From positions 7,375,157-7,439,156 of the forward strand of contig JAQFVV010012434.1 of the NCBI GenBank assembly GCA_028023455.1: a stretch of DNA of 64,000 bases. Direction: 5' to 3'. Below the pieces are notes generated by a model that was not told the origin of the DNA, ran no database searches, and worked only from the letters and a program-made list of their open reading frames with translations. The translations under genes and the position numbers were made by a program. The stretch's first letter is position 1; every line of letters starts with the position of its first letter. Shown here one piece after another: positions 51,180-61,909 of this stretch. The DNA comes from Epiperipatus broadwayi. Lineage: Eukaryota; Onychophora; Udeonychophora; Euonychophora; Peripatidae.

Positions 51180-52240
51180 TCACTCATATTGAAAAAGGCT
51201 TTCAAAATGAAGTAAAGGTTTGTGCAATTTTTACTGATCTAATATCAGCTTATTCTGCTTCAAAAGAATGATGATTTAAAAATTTCTAAATCTTTTAAAT
51301 GCATGAAAACCAATAATTTACTTGAAATGCTTCCCAGTAGAAAAATTAAATAATAACCACAGTAGATACAACATTTTTACAAAAAGTCTTTCTCAGGGAT
51401 TAGTTATTTCAAGTATTTTATCCATGATCTTCCTAAAAACAGGATATAGAAAAGTCATCTGTATTGATGATATTACTTTTGACTTCTCAAAAGATAATCT
51501 TTTCTGAAATATAAAGTCTCTTCAAAACAACGATATAAAAAGATCAAAATTAATTTCTAATAATAATCTCTTTGGAAAATTGGCAGTATTACTTGGGGTT
51601 GTCATACAAATAATTTACACACAGCTTCTTTAACATTAACATATTTTTTAGATGATAACTATCCCCCTCTTTTAAATTTTTTTTTCCAGAAAACTTCTGG
51701 ATACACAATTCAATATCACCATGAGAAATATTATTAATGTATTCAGGTCTATTTTCTTTGCAATGGATTTTTAATCTTTCTTATATTCTCTTCCAGATAT
51801 CAAAAGAAAAGTTACTTTATGGAAAATATATAAAAACTGTTAAGAATAATAGACTGTCTAATAACTCATGCCAGATTTTTATCATCAAAAACTAAATTAA
51901 GTATCCCATTTTCTGATATTCAACCAAGAATCTACAAAAAATTATAAAATAAAAAATAGAATTCCTAGGATCTTTTTTCAAATTCAGCAATAAATTCAGA
52001 TTAATTTGACCTTTCTAGATACAACCAACGTATTATCACCAGATTTAGAGCAGTCAATGCACTCTTCTGTCTCACAAATAAATTCATCAATCATAGATCT
52101 GCATAAATATGAACTAACAATATTATGAACTATATAGTTAATAACTGTTGAATCTCTTGTTATAGTCATAGAACTGAACAACTTTATAAAGCTATTGGTA
52201 AATTCATCATCTAGTTGGAAGTTATACAAATTCCTTTATA
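51180..52240 (+). pseudogene. Jockey/CR1-like LINE reverse transcriptase relic, plus strand
   Basis: Plus-strand frames give NEVKVCAIFTDLISAYSA at about 51210 (like VxAIFLDLxxAYDxV). At 51322-51507 SLSQGLVISSILSMIFL matches the xxPQGSVLSPxLFxIFL block, followed by KVICIDDITFDFS, where the first residue of the YADD box is altered but DD is kept. Frameshifts separate the blocks. This is a dead fragment, oriented opposite to the LINE relic just upstream and from a different copy or family. Confidence 0.65.
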
Positions 52241-52437
52241 ATAATGTAATATTTATTAAGGATATAACCTTAAGACTATGCACTTGAAAAAACGACACTA
52301 GAAACCTCTGCAAATCTTTAACACAAGAAAAATTTAAAAGACAAAATTTGCAGATGTCCCTACTATCGTTTTTTCAGGTGCATAGTCTTTAAGTAATAAG
52401 TATGTGCTTTATAAATATAATTATTAACACTTTATAA
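52240..52437. mobile_element. MITE family F, full copy with inverted arms
   Basis: 'cttaagactatgcac.tgaaaaaacga' at about 52270-52297 faces 'tcgttttttcaggtgcatag' at about 52367-52386. Arms of about 48 bp are separated by about 30 bp. A half copy is at 48.9 kb. No coding capacity. Confidence 0.75.
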
Positions 52438-52798
52438 TTATGGTTAATCAGTTAAATAACCTAAGTGCTAAATATTAATAATTTAAAATTTTATAGATTA
52501 TTTTTGCTAATTTTGTATAATTCATATTTCCACTAATGATTTAAAAAATGTTAGTAATAAAATATTTAGCTGGATATTTACTTTATTTGTTAATAAATAG
52601 GTAATAATATTTGCTTGTGGAAATAGCTACATTAAAATAAAATAAAATTGGTTTGGATTAATGAAAATATAAATCGTAGAAGTAGATACACTTTTCATAC
52701 AATTATGTAATTCTAACAAACTTGTACTGTTCAAGTTAATATGAAAGGGTAAAATAAATCTAATAAGCATGTCTTAAAGGCATCAAGACATCTTTTGG

Positions 52799-53134
52799 CA
52801 GATTGTTGCCAGAATCATAGTGCTGAATAGAACTGTGCATTAAAAATGCATATCTAGTGGCAAAGACTAATATGCAGATCAGTCCCAATATTTCTTCCAC
52901 CAATATAAGAATAATATGTATCAAGAGGAATGATAGGAAAAGAAAATATAAAGAGGCTTGGGCTATTGCAATGGATCATCATTCCATCAATAGAAAAGAC
53001 TCCTGTGTCCCATTATCAAAAAAATAAACATCTAATTTACATGCTGGTTCTGATTTACATATTTGTCCTCACCACCATATATCCATATTTTTAAAAACTA
53101 GTTCTATTCAGCTCTATAACTTTGGAAGCAATCT
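52799..53134. mobile_element. Small element with 36 bp inverted ends
   Basis: 'cagattgttgccagaatcat' and 'agtgctgaatagaact' at 52799-52834 are matched in reverse complement by 53099-53134. About 265 bp between the arms have no open frame. Possibly a non-autonomous DNA element; the target-site duplication is not obvious. Confidence 0.6.
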
Positions 53135-53408
53135 GCTGAAAACTGACTCAATGATTTTATGTCATTCTTATTAGTTTTATTTTACCATTTGATATTAATT
53201 TGAATAGTACAAGTTTGGTAAAATTAATAATAATAGTAATTGTTACCTGCTGTGCCTATTAAAATATTGTTATAAGAACTATAAATCAGTTGTCAATTAT
53301 TAAAGGATTTATATATATATATAAGCAAAAAAAGACTTATAAATCCAATAAATAATATTATATTTCAACCAGAGGACTGGTTTTCATAAGAAAGAAAAAA
53401 TACACAGT

Positions 53409-53473
53409 AGATATATATATATATATATATATATATAAATTTTTAGATATATATATATATATATATATATATA
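53409..53473. repeat. Duplicated (TA)n microsatellite
   Basis: 'aga(ta)n aattttt' occurs twice in tandem. Confidence 0.9.
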
Positions 53474-53668
53474 AATTTTTCCAATGTGAGTTAAAATAAT
53501 AGATTATTAAATCTTCTAAGATACTACTTTTAAATATTTTTAAAAATCAATCTCAAATCTGTATATAAACATTTAAGCAGTAATTGATGAATGTATAACT
53601 AAATTTTGAATATATTTTAGTTAGAGAGCTTTAAACATATATAATGAGTTACTCTACATTTTTAATCT

Positions 53669-55020
53669 GTTATAATAATTAGGGATCACTTTACTACACT
53701 TGTGCTGGATAGATTTAAGTATTTAATAAATACTCTCTTTTACAAACTCAAAATAAAGTTTTTTGAAAAAATAGAATGAATTCACTCTATCTTTTTAACC
53801 TAAGCATATATGTATAGGCAAAGGTTAAGCATTAAATGAGAGGGTGAAGATATTAAGTAATCATTTACACCTGGGTCTCTTTTTACACGGACTTATTTAA
53901 CATGATTTTGAAGTTACGCGATTCGTGTTTCACCGGAAGTCGATTTCTGATAATGCACTATTACTTTAAATAATAAATTTCACGCACTTACGTTATATTG
54001 AAAGTAATAGCACATTATTGGAATTCGACTTTTATCTTAGTAATTTCAATATTTTCAGTGCTTTATAATAGTAAGATTTTATGCAATAATGAAATTAAAA
54101 TCATGATTTCCACATTTTATGTATACACATATTAAATTTTACAAGATTATAATGTAAATTTGTTCAAACATTGTGCATCTTAATTTTTCATTTTAAATCA
54201 CATTCTGTTTTTGCTTTTTAGAAAAGAACATAATCAATTATTATTTTCTTATTAATGACACTAATCATTAACGTGCTCTTAAATTCCAATGAGAGCTAAA
54301 TGGTTGTATGTCTGGATATCGCAAGCTTTGTAAACAATTAATAAAATCATCGTCTCAAAGATTAATTACTAATTACGTTGTCACCAGAAAATCATAATAA
54401 TTAAAATGTGTATAAAAAATGTAAATTACTGTACTATAAATTATGCATAAAAATATATTATTTTGAATAAAATTAAATATTATAGTTAAAAAAAGTTTGT
54501 CTTGTATCAATTTTTTTCAAATTTGAAATTTTTTATAAGTCATATTTTATTTCCTTATTTTTTTTTTTTGCGCGAATTTTAAAGTAATTTTACGTTGGTG
54601 CTTTGCTTTTACATGAGTTTTGAAAAATCACAGACCTCATCCCCCCTTTTCAATGTAAGTTACGTCTATTTTTGCATGATTCCGTTTGCGCATGTTTTCT
54701 GAGGAACCTATCTATCGCGTAAAACGAGACCCAGGTGTATTGTAAATTGAAAAAATTTCACAAGTGTCATACATTAAAACATTGTAAAAGAAATTTAAAG
54801 AGATTATTTAATATCTTCATGCTCTCATTTTTAAATGTTTAAGATTAACCTATGCTTTTTTAAATGTTTAAGATTAACCTATGCTTACATTAAAAAGATA
54901 GAATGGATTTATTCTATCTTTTCAAAAGATTTTTATCTTGTGTTTGGAAAAGAGAGTATTCATTAAATGTTTAAATCTATCCAGTGCATGTGTAGTGGAG
55001 TGATCCATAATTATTATTAT
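53669..55020. mobile_element. ~1.35 kb element with long imperfect inverted arms
   Basis: Left arm 53669-53880 and right arm 54726-55020 are reverse complements with moderate divergence: outer edge 'ataattagggatcact' / 'agtgatccataattat', inner edge 'acacctgggtctc' / 'gagacccaggtgt'. The right arm carries a tandem duplication of 'aaatgtttaagattaaccta'. The ~845 bp interior is non-coding, less AT-rich at its ends, and contains a nested hairpin (53938-53968 against 54001-54030). This is probably a non-autonomous foldback or TIR transposon, or one element nested in another. Confidence 0.75.
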
Positions 55021-55430
55021 AGAGCTGTGGTAATTAGTGTTTGAAACATAACTTTATGTTGAAGCAATAAAATTAAGTGGAAAGAAGTGGGCTCTCTTCT
55101 TATAATACTGCACCGTTGTTTTTGTCTCAATATGTAATTGATTCTAAAATGCATTTTACCCCCATAAAATTGTGTTGGTTAGATTTGAATACTATAAGCA
55201 CTTTAAATTATCATATACATTCTGCAAAATATTTATCTGTGTGGATTATTTAACCCGAATTCGTTAACATTATTTTTTTAAATCAGTACTTTCACTATTT
55301 CAATAAATACACAAATGATCTTAAAATTTTCTTGAATTAAAAAATTATTAATCCTAGATATAGACTTGTAATCTAGTTATATATTTAAACTCTTTTAAAG
55401 CTCATATATATAAATGTCAACATTTATAAA

Positions 55431-55960
55431 CTTGTAAGAATGTTATAAACAGTGAGGATTGCCAATTCCTCTACAAGCTTTATGATAAATGCTTAGCCAG
55501 AGCCAGCACTTAAAATATCTCTGTCAGGAACCCCTCCCCAAACCCCTGACCATGGTTTCGTGCTTTGGCACTCCTCAGAGAGGTGTCAGGGTAGGTTCAG
55601 ACACTAGATCTAAAAATACCAACCCAAAGCCAAGCACTTAGCTAAAAGTTATCTATTGAGTGGAAAATCTGAAATTTTCAGACATGTACATGTCTTCAAA
55701 CCCAGCTATCCAACTCAAAATTTCAGATTTTCCACTCAATAGATAACTTTTAGCTAAGTGCTTGGCTTTGGGTTGGTATTTTTAGATCTAGTGTCTGAAC
55801 CTACCCTGACACCTCTCTGAGGAGTGCCAAAGCACGAAACCATGGTCAGGGGTTTGGGGAGGGGTTCCTGACAGAGATATTTTAAGTGCTGGCTCTGGCT
55901 AAGCATTTATCATAAAGCTTGTAGAGGAATTGGCAATCCTCACTGTTTATAACTTACAAG
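55431..55960. mobile_element. Near-perfect palindromic foldback element, ~245 bp arms
   Basis: 55431-55678 and 55717-55960 are exact reverse complements apart from one 4-base insertion ('aatg') near the outer left edge. The 38 bp centre includes the perfect 14 bp palindrome gacatgtacatgtc. The element is clearly less AT-rich than its flanks. Weakly similar, diverged sequence is in the 21.9-22.4 kb foldback ('ctgtcagg', 'gtcttcaaa.ccagc'). No open frame. Such perfect arms imply a very young insertion or ongoing arm-to-arm conversion. Confidence 0.95.
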
Positions 55961-55969
55961 CTTAAGAGA

Positions 55970-57680
55970 TAGGGTCATGTGATCTATGAATTGATCTATG
56001 ACTTTTATTTTGACTATTGTAAGAATGTTATTTTGATTTTATTCGATTCTTTTCATCACATGTGTCGTCAATCTCATATTTCCAATAAGAAGAAAACAAG
56101 TTGAATATTATTTTAGAAGCAATTTATATAGTTTTTCTAAGTGTATAAAGTAAAATGAAGCACTGTTAAGATAGATTGTAAAAAAAATGTATTTGGTAAA
56201 ATAAAAAAATATCATATGGATTTATAAGTATTGTTAAATATATTTAAAAAATAAAGCTAACAATTGTAGACAAATATCGTTTCAACACGTTTCCAGTAAA
56301 AAAGTCTCAGTGAAAAGACAATCTTGCCAATTGTAAGTTGGTGAGAATTTGAATGGGTTTTTTTTGTTATGTTTTTCTTTAGATAAGAATAGAAATGTGC
56401 CCATGGACTTACTAGCATTAGTTGGTCAGCTGGGTTGACTCAGATTCAAATCAAGGTTATAAACATGACAGTCAAATGCAATGCATAATGAAATTCTTCT
56501 GATAAATATAATTGATTTTAAAGATTTAAATTCTATATTTGGAGTTTTAAAAAAAGTAATAATTTTTAAATAGGGTCTTCAGATCATGTGTGTATATATT
56601 TTAAAAAAAATTATTGTTTGAAATAAGACTGGTTGAAAAAATTTGGCTTTTATAAATTTAAGAAAATATATATGTGTTAATAAGCATAAATACTTTTGTT
56701 AATTCTTATGAATAAAAAAAATATTTGCTCAGCCATCCCTGCAAAATTATTTAAGTTTAGGCATTTAAAAAATATTTTTTGCATTTATTAAATATATAAA
56801 AGGATCCTTAAGCTTATTAGAGTTTTTGCTCTATAGTCTAACTTTCAAATTTATGTAACTTTGGTGGGCTAATAATTACCAGCTCTAATAATACCAGTAT
56901 TAATGTCTTCATTATATTTTATTGCCCCTTTTAATACATCTTTTTTTTTTTGCATTTCAAAGCAATTTTATTTTATTTTCTAACTACTTCAACTTAATTT
57001 TTATCTTTTATCAAAAATTTGCAAATAAAATTATATTTATTTTAAAACCATAATTACAAAGTTGATATTTCCAGATCTCTGATGAAAGCTGCAGTTTAGT
57101 TGAAACAATTAGAAAATTGATTAATATTAAAAAATAAGAAAAGGTAAGTAGAGGATTATAATAATAAATTAACATTAAAAATTAGAAAAGAAATCAGAAT
57201 AGGTTGCTGATATTAAGATTCTTTCTTGTTTTTTGCTAGCTTTATGACTCAAGAGAACATACAGTAGTGGATTATTTAAAGTGATTTACTAAAAAGATCA
57301 ATTTCCAAAGATTTGTAGCTCCTAATTTATTAAGGTCATGATTTTGTTTATTGATTATATTAATAAATATTTGTTATCAATACCATGACCTTCCCAATTG
57401 TTAATTGCTCAACTAATTTTAATATTAGAGACTTCCAAATAAAATATATTCTAATGGATTTTTATTTTGTAGGTTACCATATTCAAAAGTTGAAAAGGCT
57501 ACTAAAAAGTTCTATTCTGTATTGAAAATTAGAAATAGTTAATAGATCAGCATAAATAGCTTGAAATAATATGAAGGATAATAGTATAACACCAGGTTTT
57601 CAGGTACTTTATGATCATATTTGTTGAACCAAGAATCAATAAGTCATTTATTAATATATTAAATTAGCAAATACAGAGGC
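55970..57680. other. AT-rich intergenic stretch
   Basis: No gene or element recognised; homopolymer A/T runs only. Confidence 0.5.
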
Positions 57681-57689
57681 AAACCTCTC

Positions 57690-58075
57690 CATACAGTAGT
57701 GTTACTCAGTGCAAGTCAGAGTAATCAATGGATGCAAGAAAGTTTGTGCATAAAATTCCTATCTAGTGCCTAGTTGTCCAATATCCCCAGACTAGTTTCT
57801 AGTTTGAAGCTTTCATTAGTGAGCAGTCTTGGATCTGAGGGCATTGCACCTAGATCTTAGGATCTAATGCAGCCCTCCAGCAGCCACCTTTTACCTTATT
57901 ATCTAATTATAAAGCTTTGAATTCAAAATGAAAACACAATAATGTTTTCAATTCAAGCTCATTAGCTTGTATTTATATATATATATCTGAATTCAGTTCA
58001 GAAGCCATACTTTTTGATGTTTTTGGTTCTTTAATAACCACAGTCATCATAATTCTATTTGGTCAGATCAGTAAG
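57690..58075 (+). repeat. Dispersed repeat family A, copy 4
   Basis: Diverged single copy of the 7.3-8.5 kb repeat: 'gagtaatcaatggatgcaag', 'ccccagactagtttct', 'ctagatcttaggatctaatg', 'ctgaattcagttcag', 'tttttggttcttta'. Internal (TA)n at about 57975-57987. Confidence 0.85.
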
Positions 58076-58079
58076 CATA

Positions 58080-60240
58080 AAGAATGGTGGATCATGTGAT
58101 TTTAGTGGTTTAATTAACAAACATAATATCAACTTGAATAAACCACAGAAGCTGGTGAAAATTTTCCACAACGGCTAGAGATAATTAAGAGGGTAAAGAA
58201 TATTTTTATAAGACTTGTAATTTGAGTAAAAAGTCAGAATTTAATAAGATCAATGCAAAAAAAATTATCAGAAGAAAAATCAATGTCAACAATATTTTTT
58301 TTAAAAAAGGTCTTATATCTTTAAAGAAGGTGAATTTGTATTAACATTAAATGTTAGTAATCTATTTTTTCTTTAAATTGTTTTATTTGATTACCACCAT
58401 GTAATTTATTAATTAGAAAGTTTTCAATTAGTTCCATATGACCCAACAAAGAAATAAAGCAGGCGAATATTTTTTTCAAAAAATTGGTAAGTATAATTAG
58501 GTTAGTTTAAAACCATATATATATATATATACAAAATAATTGTAAACAATTATAATTAAATATAATAAAATATCGTGTTTTTCCAACATTATATGTAATT
58601 TCCAGTCTTGACTAATTAACTAAATATTGTTCATAAATATTTCAGCACTTTTCTACTTAATATAATACTCGGCAAGGTCATATGATCACCTTACATTAAC
58701 TGACTTAGATGTACATAGGGATTAACAGATCTAAAAGTTTTGCTAACAAAGGGAAACTATATTACGCTCTGGATGTAAGTACCTTTTGATTTGCATGTGG
58801 CAGGTTCTAATTTTTATGGATAGTCCATTTTTTACGAATTTTAATACCTATGGCAGGAAGAATTTGAAGTAAAATAATTGTCATATAATGAAATACAGAA
58901 TCGTTTTTACTGTTATATGTAATTTCTGATTTTGACTAACTAGCCAAATATGCAGTTTTTCTTTTATTTACTAGATTGCTTGGCAAGTATATATATACAT
59001 GTATATATAACATTGATAAATGTAAAAATATATATATATAAGAATAAAGCCAAGTCACAATATAATTTAAATCGCATTTAAGAAAGTGACATTCAAATTT
59101 TTTATTGATGGAATTCGTCTGCAAAAGAAATCTGATTTACAGCCAATTATTTGTTATGCATATAAGTTCAAGACGCAAGTAGCAGCTGTAAGTGGAAATG
59201 AAAAAATAGCATTAGTAATATTAGGCTCAACTCATAAAACTTGTAATTATATTCTGGATTATTTCCATCATGCAATATTAATTGTTGAATATTTTTAGAA
59301 AAATTCAAACTTTATTTAAACTTTCCAAATACACTAAGTTGTTAAAAATAGGAACACCGATTAGTAGATAATACAATTTTTTGAAAGGTTACATTTTCCT
59401 CCCTTCTTCATATATTGTTCGTCTGACCAGTGACAATACTAGTAAAGTAAGCTAATCGAGGATTTTTTAGATTGTCAATATTGAATTTAAGACAAAAGCT
59501 CTAATCAAATAGTCTAGCATATAATTACAATTATAATATCATCGTAACAATCTTTCTGACAATCTCTTAAAAATGTTTGTAAATTATTCACACTATACAG
59601 TAATCACAATCAGAAACATTACAAAAGATCTAATGCATAAAAATGAATAGTTGATGCTTATCATTATTATTTAAAATTCTTACATGTTTTTAATTCATTA
59701 ATATTCTAATACATGCCCCCCCTCCCCGAAAAAAAGTTATTTAATACTATTCATATTAATAACACATAACATCATTATTACATATTGCAGCGATAGATTG
59801 CTATTGTTTTCATCTACTTCAATAAACATAGCATCTTACATTCAAGCCTTATTAATAAACAATGACCCATTATTATAAAATGCATAATTTTTAATCATAA
59901 CATAAAAGCTAAATTAAAGATTAAATATAGAATGATTTATTTTTCACTAATGTGTGGTATCACTTACCTCTATATACAGAAATCTTCTACATCTCAGAAA
60001 TATCATCAATGATTAAAAAATATTTATTTATTTTTATTATATTTATTTTCTATTTTAAAACTTTATATTTTTGTTTTCATTAAGAGTCATTCATAAATTC
60101 TCACAGGAATATTTTATTATTTAGAGAGCGCAAGTTTATTATGTAATTTTAAAAATACTTGCTAAGAATATTGTCTTAACAAGCGTTTTGTTTTTAAAAC
60201 TACATAATTGCAAAATAATAATAAAATCAGTGAGAATGAA
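58080..60240. other. AT-rich intergenic stretch, 3' flank of beta-subunit gene B
   Basis: No gene supported. A 70-codon frame at 59086-59298 (plus) has no family match. (TA)n tracts at about 58516-58531 and 58986-59040. Confidence 0.45.
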
Positions 60241-60270
60241 TAATTTTATTAGACACATAAGAAGTCGCAT

Positions 60271-60276
60271 TTTATT
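60271..60276 (-). terminator. Candidate polyadenylation signal for beta-subunit gene B
   Basis: AATAAA on the coding strand about 65 nt after the stop codon. A second AATAAA is at 60245-60250. Position is the only support. Confidence 0.4.
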
Positions 60277-60339
60277 GTTAATAGAATATACAAATTCATT
60301 AATAGAAAATGTTTTTAATAATAAAATCAGAAATAAAGA

Positions 60340-61254
60340 TTATTCTTCAATTTTCAACTCAAACCGAATACTTCCGCGTCTCTTCTGCCGATCGTGTTCA
60401 ATATTTTGGGCCCATATTTTACATTCTATACCCAAAATGACATTTTTTTCCACATCGGTAAAATGAACCATTACCAGCGGTGATAAATATCCTGGTTGAT
60501 TAAGATATGGAAAATATTTATAGCTAAATCCTTCTGATGGATAATAATACGCGGTTCCAATCTTATCTTTATCGATCGATTTAGTGCTACTACAAGATAC
60601 GCCAACGTAGTTATCATCGATTTCAGTTTCATTTGGACGATGTGATTGATATTGAGTTTTTATATCAGAATTTTTTTTAATTGTTTCAGGTTTCCATCCG
60701 ATCATTTTATTTATTTTTAATAAAATACAAGGTTCGTCACTAGAATAACCATAGTCATTTTCTTCGGTACAATGCATTCCTAACTCAGTATCTACATCAA
60801 ATAAGCAAACTGTATTATCATCAGATTTTTTAAAAGAACAATCTTTACTATTGTTTTGCAAAGCATAAGCTTTAACTTCAGAATAAAGTTGGTCAACCCA
60901 CGGTCTCCATGTACTTTCATCAGATGACTTAAAAGATATAAGAGCTATATCAGAAGTTCCTGAACGCGGACGAAAAGTTAATCCTGGAGTTGTTCCCAGG
61001 GGACTATCAGATAATATAAATTTAGGCATACGTTCATCCAAAGATGAGTTTAAACCTATCATTACCACAGCAAAAAAGCTACCGAGAAATGTATATAAGC
61101 ATATGTAAAAAATAAAAATTAAAAACCAGCCTTTAGCATTTCTACCTAAAACTTGATTTGTTTCGGGATTCCATAGAAACTCTTTAAAGCGTTCCCATCT
61201 TGTTTTTTTTCTCACCGGAGCAAAGAAAGTGCTCCCACGACGTGATCGGGCCAT
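60340..61254 (-). CDS. Na+/K+-ATPase beta subunit paralogue B
   Basis: Encodes 304 residues, the usual length for a beta subunit of the plasma-membrane Na+/K+ pump. Residues 1-42 are a basic cytoplasmic tail containing the family signature at 23-43 (F-x2-FLWN, then six residues, LGRN, x3 W); the usual T after GR is N. Residues 44-67 form the single transmembrane helix. In the ectodomain, Cys 139/150, 161/176 and 221/278 fit the three disulfides. YGYSSDEPCILLKINKMIGW, YLSPLVMVHF, GIECKIWAQNIEHDR and SIRFEL are hallmark blocks. Sequons are at N134 and N208. The start is supported by strong ATG context (acaATGG) and by the complete N-terminal signature. One exon, no frameshift. Paralogue A lies downstream, about 39 kb away on the same strand, with diverged sequence but the same cysteine pattern, suggesting an old tandem duplication. 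Confidence 0.97.
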   Translation of the reverse strand: MARSRRGSTFFAPVRKKTRWERFKEFLWNPETNQVLGRNAKGWFLIFIFYICLYTFLGSFFAVVMIGLNSSLDERMPKFILSDSPLGTTPGLTFRPRSGTSDIALISFKSSDESTWRPWVDQLYSEVKAYALQNNSKDCSFKKSDDNTVCLFDVDTELGMHCTEENDYGYSSDEPCILLKINKMIGWKPETIKKNSDIKTQYQSHRPNETEIDDNYVGVSCSSTKSIDKDKIGTAYYYPSEGFSYKYFPYLNQPGYLSPLVMVHFTDVEKNVILGIECKIWAQNIEHDRQKRRGSIRFELKIEE

Positions 61255-61330
61255 TGTCCTGCCTTAAAATATTCTAATAGTTTAGTTTAGCGTTTGTTAA
61301 GCGACTAACAAAAAAAAAAAAAAAAACTTA
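61255..61330 (-). promoter_or_regulatory. 5' flank of beta-subunit gene B with possible splice acceptor
   Basis: On the coding strand an 18-T run followed by 'gttag' lies about 45 nt before the ATG, a very good pyrimidine-tract/AG acceptor. A second AG ('aaggcag') is 4 nt before the ATG. This suggests a 5'UTR intron (or a trans-splice site, if the animal uses one) although the coding region is uninterrupted. I infer this from sequence only. Confidence 0.35.
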
Positions 61331-61774
61331 AATTGAAAAAAAAAAAAAGGACCGGATGATAAAACAATTACTTTTTAAAACTTTTTTTCAGTGAATAATC
61401 GAAGTTTGTAAAGTACAAACCAAACTATTATATGTAAACAATAATAATAAACATCTATATACTTATTATTTATCGTGTTTTTGATTTTTTAATAAAAAAA
61501 TATTTCGAACTTATGTAAATAATTCTAACTACTTCTAATGTCAGACAGCAGGTCAATTTTTTAAAAAAAATAATTTATCCTAGTTCAGACAGGATGTTTA
61601 ATAATTGGCTTAATTATGTTAAATGATAGGAATGCAAGAACATTATTAGAGAAAATCTGTTAGTTTTATAAAGACAAAATCACATTTATCTGTGTATGTA
61701 ATCGTCGAAACACAACCGTATGTTTTTAGCATTACATGTAAAAACTTATTTGATATGTAGTACGTATTTCTTTC

Positions 61775-61902
61775 AAACAATAGAAGAATTGTCAAGCGTT
61801 GGTGGCCGAGTGGTTAGCACAGCCGCCTTACAAGCAGTTGTCCCGGGGTTCACTTACCGGCCGATGCTTTGACATATATATATATAAAACAATAGAAGAA
61901 TT
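61775..61902 (+). repeat. tRNA-derived SINE, intact, with target-site duplication
   Basis: Element body 61791-61886. Head from GCGTTGG (61796) to CCGATGC (61867), which pair as an acceptor-like stem with two wobbles. Box A is TGGCCGAGTGG, the anticodon-arm region reads CCTTACAAG (a Val-UAC-like loop), and box B is GGGGTTCACTTACC. The tail is 'tttgaca(ta)n', not poly-A. Perfect 16 bp target-site duplication 'aaacaatagaagaatt' at 61775-61790 and 61887-61902. There is no body after the tRNA-like head, so this is a minimal SINE. It lies about 0.5 kb upstream of beta-subunit gene B. Confidence 0.92.
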
Positions 61903-61909
61903 AAAAGCT

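Noticed and set aside
59086-59298. 70-codon plus-strand open frame
   Set aside because: No motif, no family match and no compositional support; within chance length for AT-rich DNA of this extent.
60188-60466. 92-codon plus-strand open frame
   Set aside because: It overlaps the 3' end of the beta-subunit B coding exon in antisense and has no family resemblance; it is a shadow.
61796-61867. Functional tRNA-Val(UAC) gene
   Set aside because: The anticodon-like TAC is present, but the T-arm and acceptor have wobbles/mismatches and the unit carries a 16 bp target-site duplication and TA tail: a SINE.
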